Positions 49,350 to 58,255 of a DNA stretch of 64,000 nucleotides are shown in pieces. Every line of letters starts with the position of its first letter. Position 1 is the stretch's first letter. Position numbers and translations under genes: made by a program. Origin of the DNA: Streptomyces sp. NBC_01723 (GTDB taxonomy: Bacteria; Actinomycetota; Actinomycetes; Streptomycetales; Streptomycetaceae); assembly GCF_036246005.1 (NCBI RefSeq), contig NZ_CP109171.1, positions 1,178,001-1,242,000 on the forward strand, read 5' to 3'. The notes beneath the pieces are model-generated. The model was not told the DNA's origin. It worked only from the letters and a program-made list of their open reading frames with translations, and did no database searches.

Positions 49350-50519
49350 TTACACGGCCTCCAGGATCATGGCGTTGGCGAGGCCGCCCGCCTCGCACAT
49401 GGTCTGGAGCCCGTAGCGCGCTCCGCGCTCCCTGAGGGCGTGGACGAGGGTGGTGGTCAGCCGGGTGCCGCTGGCGCCGAGGGGGTGGCCCAGCGCGATG
49501 GCCCCGCCGTGCACGTTGACCTTGTCGAGGTCGGCGCCGGTCTCCTGCTGCCAGGCCAGCACCACGCTCGCGAACGCCTCGTTGACCTCGAACAGGTCGA
49601 TGTCCCCCAGGGAGAGCGACGCCCGGCGCAGCACCTTCTCGGTGGCGGGGATCACGCCCGTCAGCATCAGCAGCGGGTCGGAGCCGGTGACGGCGAAGCT
49701 GTGCAGGCGGGCGAGCGGGCGCAGGCCGAGGCGGGCGGCGGTCTCGGCCGAGGTGATCAGCACGGCCGAGGCGCCGTCGTTGACCGGGCTGGCGTTACCC
49801 GCGGTGACGTTCCACTCGATCTGCGGGAAGCGCTCGGCGAAGGCCGGGTCGTGGTAAGCGGGCCGGAGACCGGCGAGGACCTCCACGCTGCTCGCGGGGC
49901 GTACGCACTCGTCGCGCGAGACACCGTCCAGGGGCGCGATCTCGGCGTCGAAGCGCCCCGACTCCCAGGCCGCGGCGGCCTTCCGGTGCGAGGAGACGGC
50001 GAAGGCGTCCATCCGCTCCCGGGAGAGCGACCACTTGGCGGCGATCAGTTCGGCGCTGATGCCCTGCGGGACGAGTCCGTCCGGGTAGCGGGCCGCGACG
50101 CCGGGGCCGAAGGGGTCCGCGCCGGCCGGCACGTTCGACCACATCGGGACGCGGCTCATCGACTCGACCCCGCAGGCGACGACCAGGTCGTACGCCCCGG
50201 CCATGACACCCTGCGCGGCGAAGTGGACGGCCTGCTGGGAGGAGCCGCACTGCCGGTCCACGGTGGTCGCGGGCACGGACTCGGGGAAGCCGGCGGACAG
50301 CAGGGCGTAGCGGGTGGTGTTCATCGCCTGCTCGCCGACCTGGTCGACGGTGCCGCCGATGACGTCGTCGATCAGCGCCGGGTCGACGCCGGACCGCTCG
50401 ACGAGGGTGCGCAGCGTGTGCGCGAGGAGTTCCACGGGGTGGACGTGGGCGAGGGCGCCGTTCGGCCTGCCCTTGCCCATCGGGGTGCGTACGGCTTCGA
50501 CGACGACTGCTTCACGCAT
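49350..50519 (-). CDS. acetyl-CoA C-acyltransferase (thiolase)
   Basis: A 389-residue thiolase. The acylated Cys is in VDRQCGSSQQAVHFA (near residue 88), the second-site His in VNEAFASVV and NVHGGAIALGHPLGASGTR, and the C-terminal Cys in TMCEAGG, where the usual C-x-G-G reads CEAGG. It could cleave 3-ketoacyl-CoA or condense acetyl-CoA. A HxlR-type regulator gene is divergent, with an inverted repeat between them. Confidence 0.92.
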   Translation of the reverse strand: MREAVVVEAVRTPMGKGRPNGALAHVHPVELLAHTLRTLVERSGVDPALIDDVIGGTVDQVGEQAMNTTRYALLSAGFPESVPATTVDRQCGSSQQAVHFAAQGVMAGAYDLVVACGVESMSRVPMWSNVPAGADPFGPGVAARYPDGLVPQGISAELIAAKWSLSRERMDAFAVSSHRKAAAAWESGRFDAEIAPLDGVSRDECVRPASSVEVLAGLRPAYHDPAFAERFPQIEWNVTAGNASPVNDGASAVLITSAETAARLGLRPLARLHSFAVTGSDPLLMLTGVIPATEKVLRRASLSLGDIDLFEVNEAFASVVLAWQQETGADLDKVNVHGGAIALGHPLGASGTRLTTTLVHALRERGARYGLQTMCEAGGLANAMILEAV

Positions 50520-50550
50520 GCTGCGGGCCTCCGGCTGCCGGCGACTACCA

Positions 50551-50573
50551 GTGAGTAGGTTTTCTGGACTCAC
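50551..50573. promoter_or_regulatory. inverted repeat GTGAGT-N11-ACTCAC, probable HxlR operator
   Basis: Perfect 6-bp arms at 50551-50556 and 50568-50573, in the 102-bp gap between the divergent thiolase and HxlR genes. Confidence 0.6.
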
Positions 50574-50621
50574 CGTAGCCCCATGCGTTGGAAAAACAAA
50601 CCCTCCCCTATGCTGGGCGCC

Positions 50622-51095
50622 ATGGCCGCCGCCCCCAAGAACCCGCGACCCTGCTCGATCGCCGACACCCTGGCGCTCGTCGGGGAGAAGTACTCCCTGC
50701 TCGTCCTGCGTGAGGTCTGCCTCGGCAACGGCCGCTTCGACCAGCTGGTCCGCAACACCGGCGCCCCGCGCGACATCCTCGCCACCCGGCTGCGGCGGCT
50801 CCTGGACGCGGGCATCCTGACCAAGCAGCCGTACAGCGAGCGCCCGCAGCGCTTCGAGTACCGGCCGACCCGGGCGGGACTGGAGCTGGAACCGGTACTG
50901 ATGACCCTCATGGCCTGGGGCGACCGGCACCTGCGCGCGGACGACGACCGCCCCATGGTGATCGAGCACGTCTGCGGCAGCGAGCTGGTCCCGCGGATCA
51001 CCTGCCGCGCCTGCGGCGACACCGTCCGGCACGAGGACCTGACCGCCCATCCGCAGGCCGACGGCTGGACCGTGACGGGCCCGACGGCCGCCTAG
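50622..51095 (+). CDS. HxlR-family transcriptional regulator
   Basis: A 157-residue winged-helix regulator: CSIADTLALVGEKYSLLVLRE (the conserved Cys-starting HxlR pattern with W replaced by Y), GNGRFDQLVRNTGAPRDIL and TRLRRLLDAGILTKQPY. A C-terminal part has CRACGDTVRHEDL, a CxxC that may bind metal or sense redox. ATG 50622 is used; ATG 50610 and 50583 are in frame. Probably controls the divergent thiolase gene. Confidence 0.88.
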   Translation: MAAAPKNPRPCSIADTLALVGEKYSLLVLREVCLGNGRFDQLVRNTGAPRDILATRLRRLLDAGILTKQPYSERPQRFEYRPTRAGLELEPVLMTLMAWGDRHLRADDDRPMVIEHVCGSELVPRITCRACGDTVRHEDLTAHPQADGWTVTGPTAA

Positions 51096-51235
51096 GAGAC
51101 CTTTGACCCCTGTGGGCCGGACTTCACTTTGGGGCGCTACGCTGCCCCTCGGCACAGCCGGTCCCGATCATCCGACTTCGGGGTCCGGTGCGCCCATCGC
51201 CCTTTTCTCGCTCGGCACTTGGACTCCGTAATTTC

Positions 51236-52111
51236 ATGTCTTGGTTCGAATCACTCATCCTCGGACTCGTCCAGGGGCTGACCGAGTTCCTCCCCGTGTC
51301 CTCCAGCGCGCACCTGCGCCTGACGGCGGCGTTCTCCGGCTGGCACGACCCGGGCGCCGCCTTCACGGCGATCACGCAGATCGGCACCGAGGCCGCGGTC
51401 CTCATCTACTTCCGCAAGGACATCGGGCGCATCATCTCGGCGTGGACACGGTCGCTGACCGACAAGTCGATGCGCCACAACCCCGACGCGCGCATGGGCT
51501 GGCTGGTGATCGTCGGCTCGATCCCGATCGGCGTGCTCGGCCTGACGCTGAAGGACCAGATCGAGGGGCCCTTCCGCGACCTGCGGATCACCGCGACGAT
51601 GCTGATCGTCGTCGGTGTGATCATCGGCATCGCGGACCGGATGGCCGCGCGGGACGAGAAGGGCGGCCGGCACCGCGCTCCCCGCGCGCGCAAGGAGCTG
51701 GAGAACCTGACCGTCCGGGACGGCCTGATCTACGGCGTCTGCCAGGCGGCGGCCCTCATCCCGGGCGTCTCCCGGTCCGGGGCCACGATCAGCGGCGGCC
51801 TCTTCATGGGCTACCGGCGCGAGGCGGCGGCCCGGTACTCGTTCCTGCTCGCGATCCCGGCGGTGCTCGCCTCCGGGCTGTTCGAGCTGACGGACGCGAT
51901 GGAGAGCGACCACGTCTCCTGGGGGCCGACGCTGTTCGCGACGGTCATCGCCTTCGGCACCGGATACGCGGTGATCGCCTGGTTCATGAAGTTCATCTCC
52001 ACGAAGAGCTTCATGCCGTTCGTCTGGTACCGCATCGCGCTCGGCATCGTCATCATCGCCCTGGTCAGCACCGGCGCCCTCAGCCCGCACGCCGCGGAGT
52101 CGGCGGGCTGA
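51236..52111 (+). CDS. uppP: undecaprenyl-diphosphate phosphatase
   Basis: A 291-residue BacA/UppP membrane protein with about eight segments. LVQGLTEFLPVSSSAHL (about 9-25) and PGVSRSGATISGGLFMG (about 185-200) are the two conserved motifs that form the active site. It recycles undecaprenyl diphosphate for peptidoglycan synthesis and confers bacitracin tolerance. ATG 51236 gives the usual MSWFES start. The 140-bp gap before it holds no other recognised feature. Confidence 0.96.
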   Translation: MSWFESLILGLVQGLTEFLPVSSSAHLRLTAAFSGWHDPGAAFTAITQIGTEAAVLIYFRKDIGRIISAWTRSLTDKSMRHNPDARMGWLVIVGSIPIGVLGLTLKDQIEGPFRDLRITATMLIVVGVIIGIADRMAARDEKGGRHRAPRARKELENLTVRDGLIYGVCQAAALIPGVSRSGATISGGLFMGYRREAAARYSFLLAIPAVLASGLFELTDAMESDHVSWGPTLFATVIAFGTGYAVIAWFMKFISTKSFMPFVWYRIALGIVIIALVSTGALSPHAAESAG

Positions 52112-52174
52112 CCGCCACCGCTTCCGTAGCCGTCCGGTAGCGCACTGTCAGTGCTTGCCCCTAGGCTTGTCCGC

Positions 52175-52354
52175 ATGTCCCCCGATTACACGACTCCTGG
52201 TTCCGTGCGCTCGTCCGCGGAACTGAACGAGAAGATCCGTGCGCTCTGGCACCGCGCGGGCGGGACCCTGTCGGCGCAGGAGCGTGTGGAGTACGAGTTG
52301 CTGGTGGTCGAGTGGGCGACCGCGATCCGCGGCGAGGTCATCGAGGCCGCCTGA
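52175..52354 (+). CDS. small conserved hypothetical protein
   Basis: 59 residues, acidic and mostly helical: SAELNEKIRALWHRAGGTLS then AQERVEYELLVVEWATAIRG. No family name is recognised; the length and composition are those of small Streptomyces proteins, and the codon bias supports coding. ATG 52175 is preferred over the in-frame upstream start at 52151. It lies between uppP and a convergent SDR gene. Confidence 0.7.
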   Translation: MSPDYTTPGSVRSSAELNEKIRALWHRAGGTLSAQERVEYELLVVEWATAIRGEVIEAA

Positions 52355-52386
52355 CCCGGAGCCGCCCGCCCGGCACCCGCCCGCCG

Positions 52387-53127
52387 TCAGCGCCCGCCGG
52401 CCACCCGGAGCACCGTCCCCGTCGTGTACGAGGCGTCGGGCGACATCAGCCAGGAGATCGCCGCCGCGATCTCCTCCGCCCGTCCGGCACGGCCCATCGG
52501 CACCGCCGCCCCCATCCGCCGCGCCCGGTCCGGCGCGCCCGCCGCCGCGTGCATCTCGGTGTCGATGACGCCGGGCGCGACCGCGTTGACCCGGACGCCG
52601 TCCGGCCCCAGCTCCTTGGCCAGGCCCAGCGTCAGCGTGTCGACGCCCGCCTTGGCCGCCGCGTAGTGGACGTACTCCCCCGGGCTGCCGAGGGTCGCGG
52701 CGCCCGACGAGACGTTCACGATCACACCGCTCCCCCGCGCCGTCATGAGCCGCGCGGCACGCCGGGCGCACAGCAGCACCCCGAGCAGGTTGACGTCCAG
52801 GACCCGGCGCAGGTCGGCGGTGTCGCTGTCGGCGAGGCGCCCCAGCGGCCCGGTCACGGCCGCGTTGTTCACCAGGCCCGTCACCGGCCCGAGCCGTTCC
52901 TCCGCCACGTCGAAGAGGCGCTCGACGTCGGCCTCGACCGCGGTGTCCGCGCGCACCGCCACCGCGCGTCCGCCCGCCTCGCGCACGCCCGAGACGACGG
53001 CTTCGGCGGCCGCCGAGTCCCGCGCGTAGCCCACGGCCAGGTCGTGCCCGTCCGCCGCGAGGCGCAGACAGGTCGCCGCGCCGATGCCACGGCTGCCGCC
53101 GGTGACCACGGTGATGGGTCGGTTCAT
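52387..53127 (-). CDS. SDR-family oxidoreductase (FabG-like)
   Basis: A 246-residue classical SDR: VVTGGSRGIGAAT (cofactor site), LVNNAAVTG, NVSSGAATLG (catalytic Ser), YAAAK (Tyr-Lys) and NAVAPGVIDTEM. A 3-oxoacyl or other hydroxy/keto substrate is expected. GGAGG precedes ATG 53127; an in-frame GTG at 53133 is less well spaced. A perfect palindrome 15 bp upstream suggests tight local repression. Confidence 0.92.
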   Translation of the reverse strand: MNRPITVVTGGSRGIGAATCLRLAADGHDLAVGYARDSAAAEAVVSGVREAGGRAVAVRADTAVEADVERLFDVAEERLGPVTGLVNNAAVTGPLGRLADSDTADLRRVLDVNLLGVLLCARRAARLMTARGSGVIVNVSSGAATLGSPGEYVHYAAAKAGVDTLTLGLAKELGPDGVRVNAVAPGVIDTEMHAAAGAPDRARRMGAAVPMGRAGRAEEIAAAISWLMSPDASYTTGTVLRVAGGR

Positions 53128-53141
53128 GAGCACCTCCGATT

Positions 53142-53158
53142 TGATCGATCATCGATCA
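53142..53158. promoter_or_regulatory. perfect 17-bp palindromic operator upstream of the SDR gene
   Basis: TGATCGAT-C-ATCGATCA, 8-bp arms around one base, 15 bp before the SDR start. It suits a dimeric TetR, GntR or MarR-type repressor; the regulator is not adjacent. Confidence 0.65.
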
Positions 53159-53279
53159 CTCTAGGACGCGGAGAACGCCTTGCACATGCCTTGCGCACCA
53201 TCGGCACCCGGTGTGATCAACTGAAATTCGCCCTCGTCGCGGGCGCACACTGTAGGCATCGGGGGGTAGGGAGGCGCCC

Positions 53280-54854
53280 ATGAAGACGCTCGACCGCCGG
53301 CTCGCCTCCCCGTGGTGGCGCTCGGCCGCCGCCGTGCTCGCCGGAGCGCTGCCCGTACTCGCCTTCCCGGGCCCCGCCCTGTGGTGGTGGGCCTGGTTCG
53401 CGCTGGTCCCCTGGATCCTGCTGGCCCGCACCGCCCCGACCGGGAAGCGGGCGGCGTACGACGGGTGGTGCGCCGGCTTCGGCTTCATGCTCGCCATGCA
53501 CCACTGGCTGCTGCCGAACCTGCACGTGTTCACCTTCGTGATCGCGGCGCTGCTCGGCGCGCTGTGGGCGCCCTGGGGCTGGCTGGTGCGGCGGCTGCTG
53601 GGCGGCGCACCCTCGGCCGGCCGGGTCGCGGTGGCGCTCCTGGTACTGCCGTCGGGCTGGCTGGCCGCGGAACTGGTCCGCTCCTGGCAGGGGCTCGGCG
53701 GCCCCTGGGGGATGCTCGGCTCCAGCCAGTGGGAGGTGGCCCCGGCGCTGCGGCTGGCCTCGGTCGGCGGGGTCTGGCTGCTGAGCTTCCTGGTGGTGGC
53801 GGTGAACGTCGCCCTCGCCGTGCTCGTCGCCGTCCGCCGGGCGCGGGTGCCCGCGCTGGCCGGGCTCGTCGCCACCGCGGCCGCCACCTCCGCGGCCTGG
53901 GTCTGGTCGCCGCGCCCCGACACCGACGAGCGCGCCGCGATCGCCGTGGTGCAGCCCGGCGTCGTGGAGGGCGCGGCCAGCGCCGACCGGCGCTTCGACC
54001 GCGAGGAACAGCTCACCCGCGGGCTCACCGACCGGGACCTCGATCTGATCGTCTGGGGCGAGAGCAGCGTCGGCTTCGACCTGGACGACCGGCCCGACCT
54101 GGCCCGCCGGCTTGCGGCGCTGTCCCGGGAGACCGGCGCGGAGATCCTCGTCAACGTGGACGCGCGGCGCTCGGACAAGCCGGGCATCTACAAGAGTTCG
54201 GTGCTGGTCGGCCCCGACGGCCCGACCGGCGACCGGTACGACAAGATGCGGCTGGTGCCCTTCGGGGAGTACGTGCCGGCCCGCTCCCTGCTCGGCTGGG
54301 CCACCTCCGTCGGCGAGGCGGCGGGCGAGGACCGCAGGCGGGGCACCGAGCAGGTGGTGATGAAGGTCGGGGACGGGCTGCGGATCGGCCCGATGGTGTG
54401 CTTCGAGAGCGCCTTTCCCGACATGAGCCGCCAGCTGGCCGCCGACGGCGCGGAGGTGCTGGTCGCCCAGTCGTCGACGTCGACGTTCCAGCACACCTGG
54501 GCTCCCGAGCAGCACGCCTCGCTCGCCGCGCTGCGCGCCGCGGAGACCGGCCGGCCGATGGTGCACGCGACGCTGACCGGCGTCTCCGCCGTGTACGACG
54601 CGAACGGGAAGCGGATCGGCTCCTGGCTCGGCACCGACGCGAGCACCGCGCGGGTGTACGAGCTCCCCCTCACGCACGGCACCACGCCGTACGTGCGTCT
54701 CGGCGACTGGACCGTGCACGCGGCGCTGGTGATCCTCGCGGCGTGGGGCGCCGGCGAGGGCGTTCGGGCGGTGCGGCTCAGGCGGAACGCTCGTGGACCG
54801 CGCGTACCACCCGCTCGCACAGATCGTGGGTCTCCAGCGCGTCCCGGGCACTGA
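53280..54854 (+). CDS. lnt: apolipoprotein N-acyltransferase
   Basis: A 524-residue membrane enzyme. About seven hydrophobic segments (residues 15-225) precede a nitrilase-like domain with the catalytic Glu in LIVWGESSVG, Lys in YDKMRLVPFGEYVP and Cys in PMVCFESAFPD. It adds the third acyl chain to lipoproteins after signal cleavage. Streptomyces carries two Lnt copies by my recollection. GGGAGG precedes the ATG. The 3' end overlaps the convergent Gfo/Idh gene by 77 bp. Confidence 0.93.
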   Translation: MKTLDRRLASPWWRSAAAVLAGALPVLAFPGPALWWWAWFALVPWILLARTAPTGKRAAYDGWCAGFGFMLAMHHWLLPNLHVFTFVIAALLGALWAPWGWLVRRLLGGAPSAGRVAVALLVLPSGWLAAELVRSWQGLGGPWGMLGSSQWEVAPALRLASVGGVWLLSFLVVAVNVALAVLVAVRRARVPALAGLVATAAATSAAWVWSPRPDTDERAAIAVVQPGVVEGAASADRRFDREEQLTRGLTDRDLDLIVWGESSVGFDLDDRPDLARRLAALSRETGAEILVNVDARRSDKPGIYKSSVLVGPDGPTGDRYDKMRLVPFGEYVPARSLLGWATSVGEAAGEDRRRGTEQVVMKVGDGLRIGPMVCFESAFPDMSRQLAADGAEVLVAQSSTSTFQHTWAPEQHASLAALRAAETGRPMVHATLTGVSAVYDANGKRIGSWLGTDASTARVYELPLTHGTTPYVRLGDWTVHAALVILAAWGAGEGVRAVRLRRNARGPRVPPARTDRGSPARPGH

Positions 54855-55683
54855 GCACCCGCCCCGCGCGCACCGCGTCGAGGAAGGCGAGCACCGCCTG
54901 CTCGATGCCGCGCTGCCGGGCGACCGGCACCCAGTCGCCGCGCCGCCGCACGGTCGGCTGGCCCTTGTGGTCGATCACCTCGGCGAGGTTGACCACCTGG
55001 CGCTTGGTGTCCTGGCCGGAGACCTCAAGGATCTCCTCCGCCGAACCGCTGAGGCGGTTCATGACGCCGAGCGCGGTGAAGCCCTCCCCGGCAAGCTGGA
55101 GCACGACGTGGTGCAGGAGGCCGTCCTGGACGCGGGCACGCACGGTCACGTCGTCGACCGGTCCCGGTACCAGGAAGCGGAGCGTGTCCACGACGTGGAT
55201 GAAGTCGTCGAGGATCATCGTGCGCGGTTCCTCGGGCAGCCCGGTGCGGTTCTTCTGCATGAGGATCAACTCGCGCGGGTGCTCGGCGCACTGCGCGTAC
55301 CCGGGCGCGTAACGGCGGTTGAAGCCGACGGCGAGGCTGGTCCGCCGCTCCTCGGCGAGGGCCACCAGCCGTTCGGAATCGGCGAGTTCGTAGGCGAGCG
55401 GCTTGTCGACGTAGGTCGGGACGCCGGCTTCCAGGAGCCCGGTCACGATCTCGGGGTGGACGGCGGTCGGCGCGTGCACGAACGCGGCGTCGAGGCCCTG
55501 GGCGAGCAGTGAGCCGAGGTCGGCGTGGCGCTGGGTCTCGGGCAGGCGCAGTCCGTCGGCGACCCGGGTGAGGGTGGCGGGGGTGCGGGTCTGCAGGTGC
55601 AGTTCGGCCCCCGGCAGGGCGGAGAGCACCGGCAGGTACGCCTTCCGCGCGATGTCGCCGAGTCCGATGCAGCCGACCTTCAC
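54778..55683 (-). CDS. Gfo/Idh/MocA-family oxidoreductase
   Basis: A 301-residue NAD(P)-dependent oxidoreductase. KVGCIGLGDIARKAYLPVL is the Rossmann start, HAPTAVHPEI and YVDKPLAYELADSERL contain the family EKP-like motif (here DKP), and GFNRRYAPGY follows. The C-terminal domain with DDFIHVVDTLRFL holds the usual His/Asp region. Substrate unknown, often a sugar or inositol. GTG 55683 has GAGGAG upstream. Confidence 0.9.
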   Translation of the reverse strand: MKVGCIGLGDIARKAYLPVLSALPGAELHLQTRTPATLTRVADGLRLPETQRHADLGSLLAQGLDAAFVHAPTAVHPEIVTGLLEAGVPTYVDKPLAYELADSERLVALAEERRTSLAVGFNRRYAPGYAQCAEHPRELILMQKNRTGLPEEPRTMILDDFIHVVDTLRFLVPGPVDDVTVRARVQDGLLHHVVLQLAGEGFTALGVMNRLSGSAEEILEVSGQDTKRQVVNLAEVIDHKGQPTVRRRGDWVPVARQRGIEQAVLAFLDAVRAGRVLSARDALETHDLCERVVRAVHERSA

Positions 55684-55696
55684 GGGGTGTGCTCCT

Positions 55697-56878
55697 CTAT
55701 CGTTCGCCGGTCCGGGTCCGCGCTGAAGCATACGGGGGCTGCGGTGGCCGCCAGTCGGCGATGCCGTCGAAGCCCCGCAGGAAGAGGCCGGGTGCCGCCC
55801 TGGACAGCGCGAGCAGCGCGGCGTCACGGGCCGCGATCCCGGCCCGGCTGGTCATCAGGTTGAGACGGGCGACCCGGACGGCCTGGCGGGCGACGGCACC
55901 GGCCCGGGGCTGCCGGGCGGCCGTGTAGGCGGCGAGGTCCCGGCTGTGGTGGGCGAGGACGACCGCGTCCTCGACGGCCTGATTGCCGCCCTGCCCGAGG
56001 TTGGGCGGCATGGCGTGCGCGGCGTCGCCGAGCAGGGCGACCCGGCCGCGGTGGTAGGCGGGCAGCGGTGCGGCGATGTGGTGCACGTCGTGCCGCAGGA
56101 CGTCCTCGGGGCGGGCCGCGGCGAGCACCGCGGGAATCGGGTCGTGCCAGTCGCCGTAGCGGTGCAGCAGCTCCGCCCGCTCGTCCGCCGCGTGTCCGCC
56201 GGCCGCGGTGACGGCGGCGGCGTAGGCGTAGGCCCGGCCGTCCTTGAGCGGGTGTGTGCCCCAGATGCGGCCCCGCCCCCACGTCTCGTGGGAGGCGAAC
56301 TCGACGCCGGGCAGCGGGATCACGACCCGCCAGGTGGTGAAGCCGGAGTAGACGGTGCCGGGGTGGTCCGGGAACAGGGTGCGGCGTACGGCGGAGTGGA
56401 TGCCGTCGGCGGCGACGACCAGGTCGGCCTCCCACTCGCCGTCCGCGGTGCGCACCCTGGCCGGGCGGTCGTGGTCGCCGGGGTCGGTGAGCATCGCGTC
56501 GGCGGCCGTGCGGACGGCGTCCGGGGGCAGCCGCTCGGACAGGCGGTCGATGAGGGTGGCCCGGTGCAGCAGCACCAGCGGGCCGCCGAACCGGGCCGCG
56601 GCGGCCTCCGCGCTGGACCGGGAGAGCCAGCGTCCGCCCGGGGTGCGCAGTCCTCCGTCGCCCTGCCAGGCGGCGAGGTCGCGGATCTCGTCGCCGAGGC
56701 CGATGACGTCCAGCGCGCGCAGGGCGTTGGGCGACAGGGAGATGGCCGCGCCGATCGGCCGCAGGGAGGGGGCCCGCTCCAGGACGGTGACCCGCAGTCC
56801 GTCCTGGTGCAGGGCCACCGCCGCGGTGAGGCCACCGATGCCACCGCCGATCACGACGGCCCGCCTTGTCCGTGCCAT
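55697..56878 (-). CDS. FAD-dependent monooxygenase
   Basis: A 393-residue group A flavoprotein monooxygenase: VVIGGGIGGLTAAVAL (FAD, GxGxxG), DLVVAADGIHSAVRR (DG motif) and RVALLGDAAHAMPPNLGQGGNQAVEDAV (GD motif, unusually complete). It hydroxylates an aromatic or similar ring with NAD(P)H and O2. GGGGAGAG precedes ATG 56878. Divergent from a TetR gene and preceded by two TetR-like operators, so it is probably induced by its own substrate. Confidence 0.92.
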   Translation of the reverse strand: MARTRRAVVIGGGIGGLTAAVALHQDGLRVTVLERAPSLRPIGAAISLSPNALRALDVIGLGDEIRDLAAWQGDGGLRTPGGRWLSRSSAEAAAARFGGPLVLLHRATLIDRLSERLPPDAVRTAADAMLTDPGDHDRPARVRTADGEWEADLVVAADGIHSAVRRTLFPDHPGTVYSGFTTWRVVIPLPGVEFASHETWGRGRIWGTHPLKDGRAYAYAAAVTAAGGHAADERAELLHRYGDWHDPIPAVLAAARPEDVLRHDVHHIAAPLPAYHRGRVALLGDAAHAMPPNLGQGGNQAVEDAVVLAHHSRDLAAYTAARQPRAGAVARQAVRVARLNLMTSRAGIAARDAALLALSRAAPGLFLRGFDGIADWRPPQPPYASARTRTGER

Positions 56879-56900
56879 GGCTCTCCCCACCGTTCTCTTC

Positions 56901-56948
56901 ACTACAGATGTAGTAACTTCTGCCACCGACTGTACTACAGCCGTAGTA
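56901..56948. promoter_or_regulatory. two tandem ACTAC-N4-GTAGT operators
   Basis: ACTACAGATGTAGT (56901-56914) and TACTACAGCCGTAGTA (56933-56948) are perfect palindromes with the same core, centres 33 bp apart, in the gap between the monooxygenase and TetR genes. Probable TetR-type binding sites for both divergent promoters. Confidence 0.75.
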
Positions 56949-56969
56949 CCGTCCGGTAGGTTGACCTCC

Positions 56970-57587
56970 ATGCCCCCCTCGACACCGGCCTCCGCGGCCC
57001 CCGCCACCCCCGCCGCCGCCTCCCGCGCCGACCTGGTCGCCGACGCCGCGCTGGCCCTGCTCGCCGAGCGCGGGATGCGCGGGCTGACGCACCGCGCGGT
57101 CGACGAGACGGCCGGGCTCCCGCAGGGCTCCACCTCCAACCTCGCCCGCACCCGGCAGGCCCTGCTCGAACTGGCGGTGCGGCGCCTGGCCGACCGGGAG
57201 GAACGGGTGCTGGCGCTGCACGAGATGCCGGACCCGCGCGCCGGCCTCGACTCCCTGGTGGACGCGCTGGCACTGGCGACGCACCGCGCGCTGACCCTCA
57301 ACCGGGAGCTGACGCTGGCCCGCTACGAACTGGCCCTGGAGGCCACCCGCCGCCCCGAGCTGCGGGCCCACTTCGACGCCGCGGGCGCCCGATTCCGGGA
57401 GCGGCTGGGCGGTCTCGTCACGGAGCTGGGCTCGCCGGACCCGGAGCGCCACGTGCTCTCGCTGGTCGCCTGGGCGGACGGACTGATGTTCAGCTGCGTG
57501 GCCGGCAGCTTCCACGCCGAGGTGCCCGGCCTCCAGGACGTGCGGTCGGGACTGCGGGAGATCCTGGACGGCATGCTGGGCGGCTGA
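56970..57587 (+). CDS. TetR-family transcriptional regulator
   Basis: A 205-residue regulator. The N-terminal HTH (RADLVADAALALLAERGMRG, then LTHRAVDETAGLPQGSTSNL) has a variant recognition helix; the C-terminal helical domain (about 75-200) has LTLARYELALEATRRPEL, the pattern of the TetR_C branch that binds small hydrophobic effectors. ATG 56970 gives a short Ala/Pro-rich lead; TTG 56961 is possible. It most likely represses the divergent monooxygenase gene and itself through the two palindromes. Confidence 0.9.
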   Translation: MPPSTPASAAPATPAAASRADLVADAALALLAERGMRGLTHRAVDETAGLPQGSTSNLARTRQALLELAVRRLADREERVLALHEMPDPRAGLDSLVDALALATHRALTLNRELTLARYELALEATRRPELRAHFDAAGARFRERLGGLVTELGSPDPERHVLSLVAWADGLMFSCVAGSFHAEVPGLQDVRSGLREILDGMLGG

Positions 57588-57630
57588 AACTCCCTGGCGC
57601 ACGGGGACGGCGCCGGGCGAGGATGCCGGC

Positions 57631-58143
57631 ATGACTACCGAACGCCGCGAGCCCGACACCGACGCCGACGAACGCACCATGCTGGAGGGCTGGCTCGAGT
57701 ACCACCGCCAGACCCTCGCCTGGAAGTGCGAGGGCCTGACCGACGAACAACTGCGCACGGCCTCCGTGAGCCCGTCGGGACTGACCCTGATGGGACTGGT
57801 CCGACACATGGCGGAGGTGGAGCGCAGCTGGTACCGCAGGGTGCTGGCGGCCGAGGAGGCGGGCCCGATCTACTACTCGGACGCGGATCGGAACGGGGAG
57901 TTCCGGGTGACCGCGTCGGACACCTGGCAGGAGGCGCGCGCGACCTGGCAGGCCGAGATCGAGACGGCCCGGCGCAACGCGGCCGGCTTCTCCCTGGACG
58001 ACATGGGCCGGGGAAAGCACGCCCGCACCGGTGAGCGCTTCAACCTGCGCTGGATCCACACCCACATGATCGAGGAGTACGCCCGTCACAACGGGCACGC
58101 CGACCTGATCCGTGAGTGCCTGGACGGTGCCACGGGCGACTGA
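57631..58143 (+). CDS. DinB-family (DUF664) protein
   Basis: A 170-residue four-helix protein of the DinB/DUF664 type. The metal-binding His residues are in LMGLVRHMAEVERSW and IHTHMIEEYARHNGHADL. Some relatives are thiol-dependent S-transferases that use mycothiol or bacillithiol; Streptomyces makes mycothiol, so a mycothiol-linked detoxification role is possible. GAGG precedes ATG 57631. Confidence 0.9.
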   Translation: MTTERREPDTDADERTMLEGWLEYHRQTLAWKCEGLTDEQLRTASVSPSGLTLMGLVRHMAEVERSWYRRVLAAEEAGPIYYSDADRNGEFRVTASDTWQEARATWQAEIETARRNAAGFSLDDMGRGKHARTGERFNLRWIHTHMIEEYARHNGHADLIRECLDGATGD

Positions 58144-58255
58144 CGTCACCCCCGACGGCCACCGGGCCTCCGTACGGGGCCGGAGATCACCCGTGCGGGG
58201 CAACCTCCGCTTGTCAGGCGTCGTGGAACGGACCCGAACCAGCAGAGTGACGCGG

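Noticed and set aside
54778..54854. Misannotated end causing the 77-bp lnt overlap
   Set aside because: Both frames stay coding-like to their stops; convergent 3' overlaps of this size occur elsewhere in the window (49 bp at 2279-2327).
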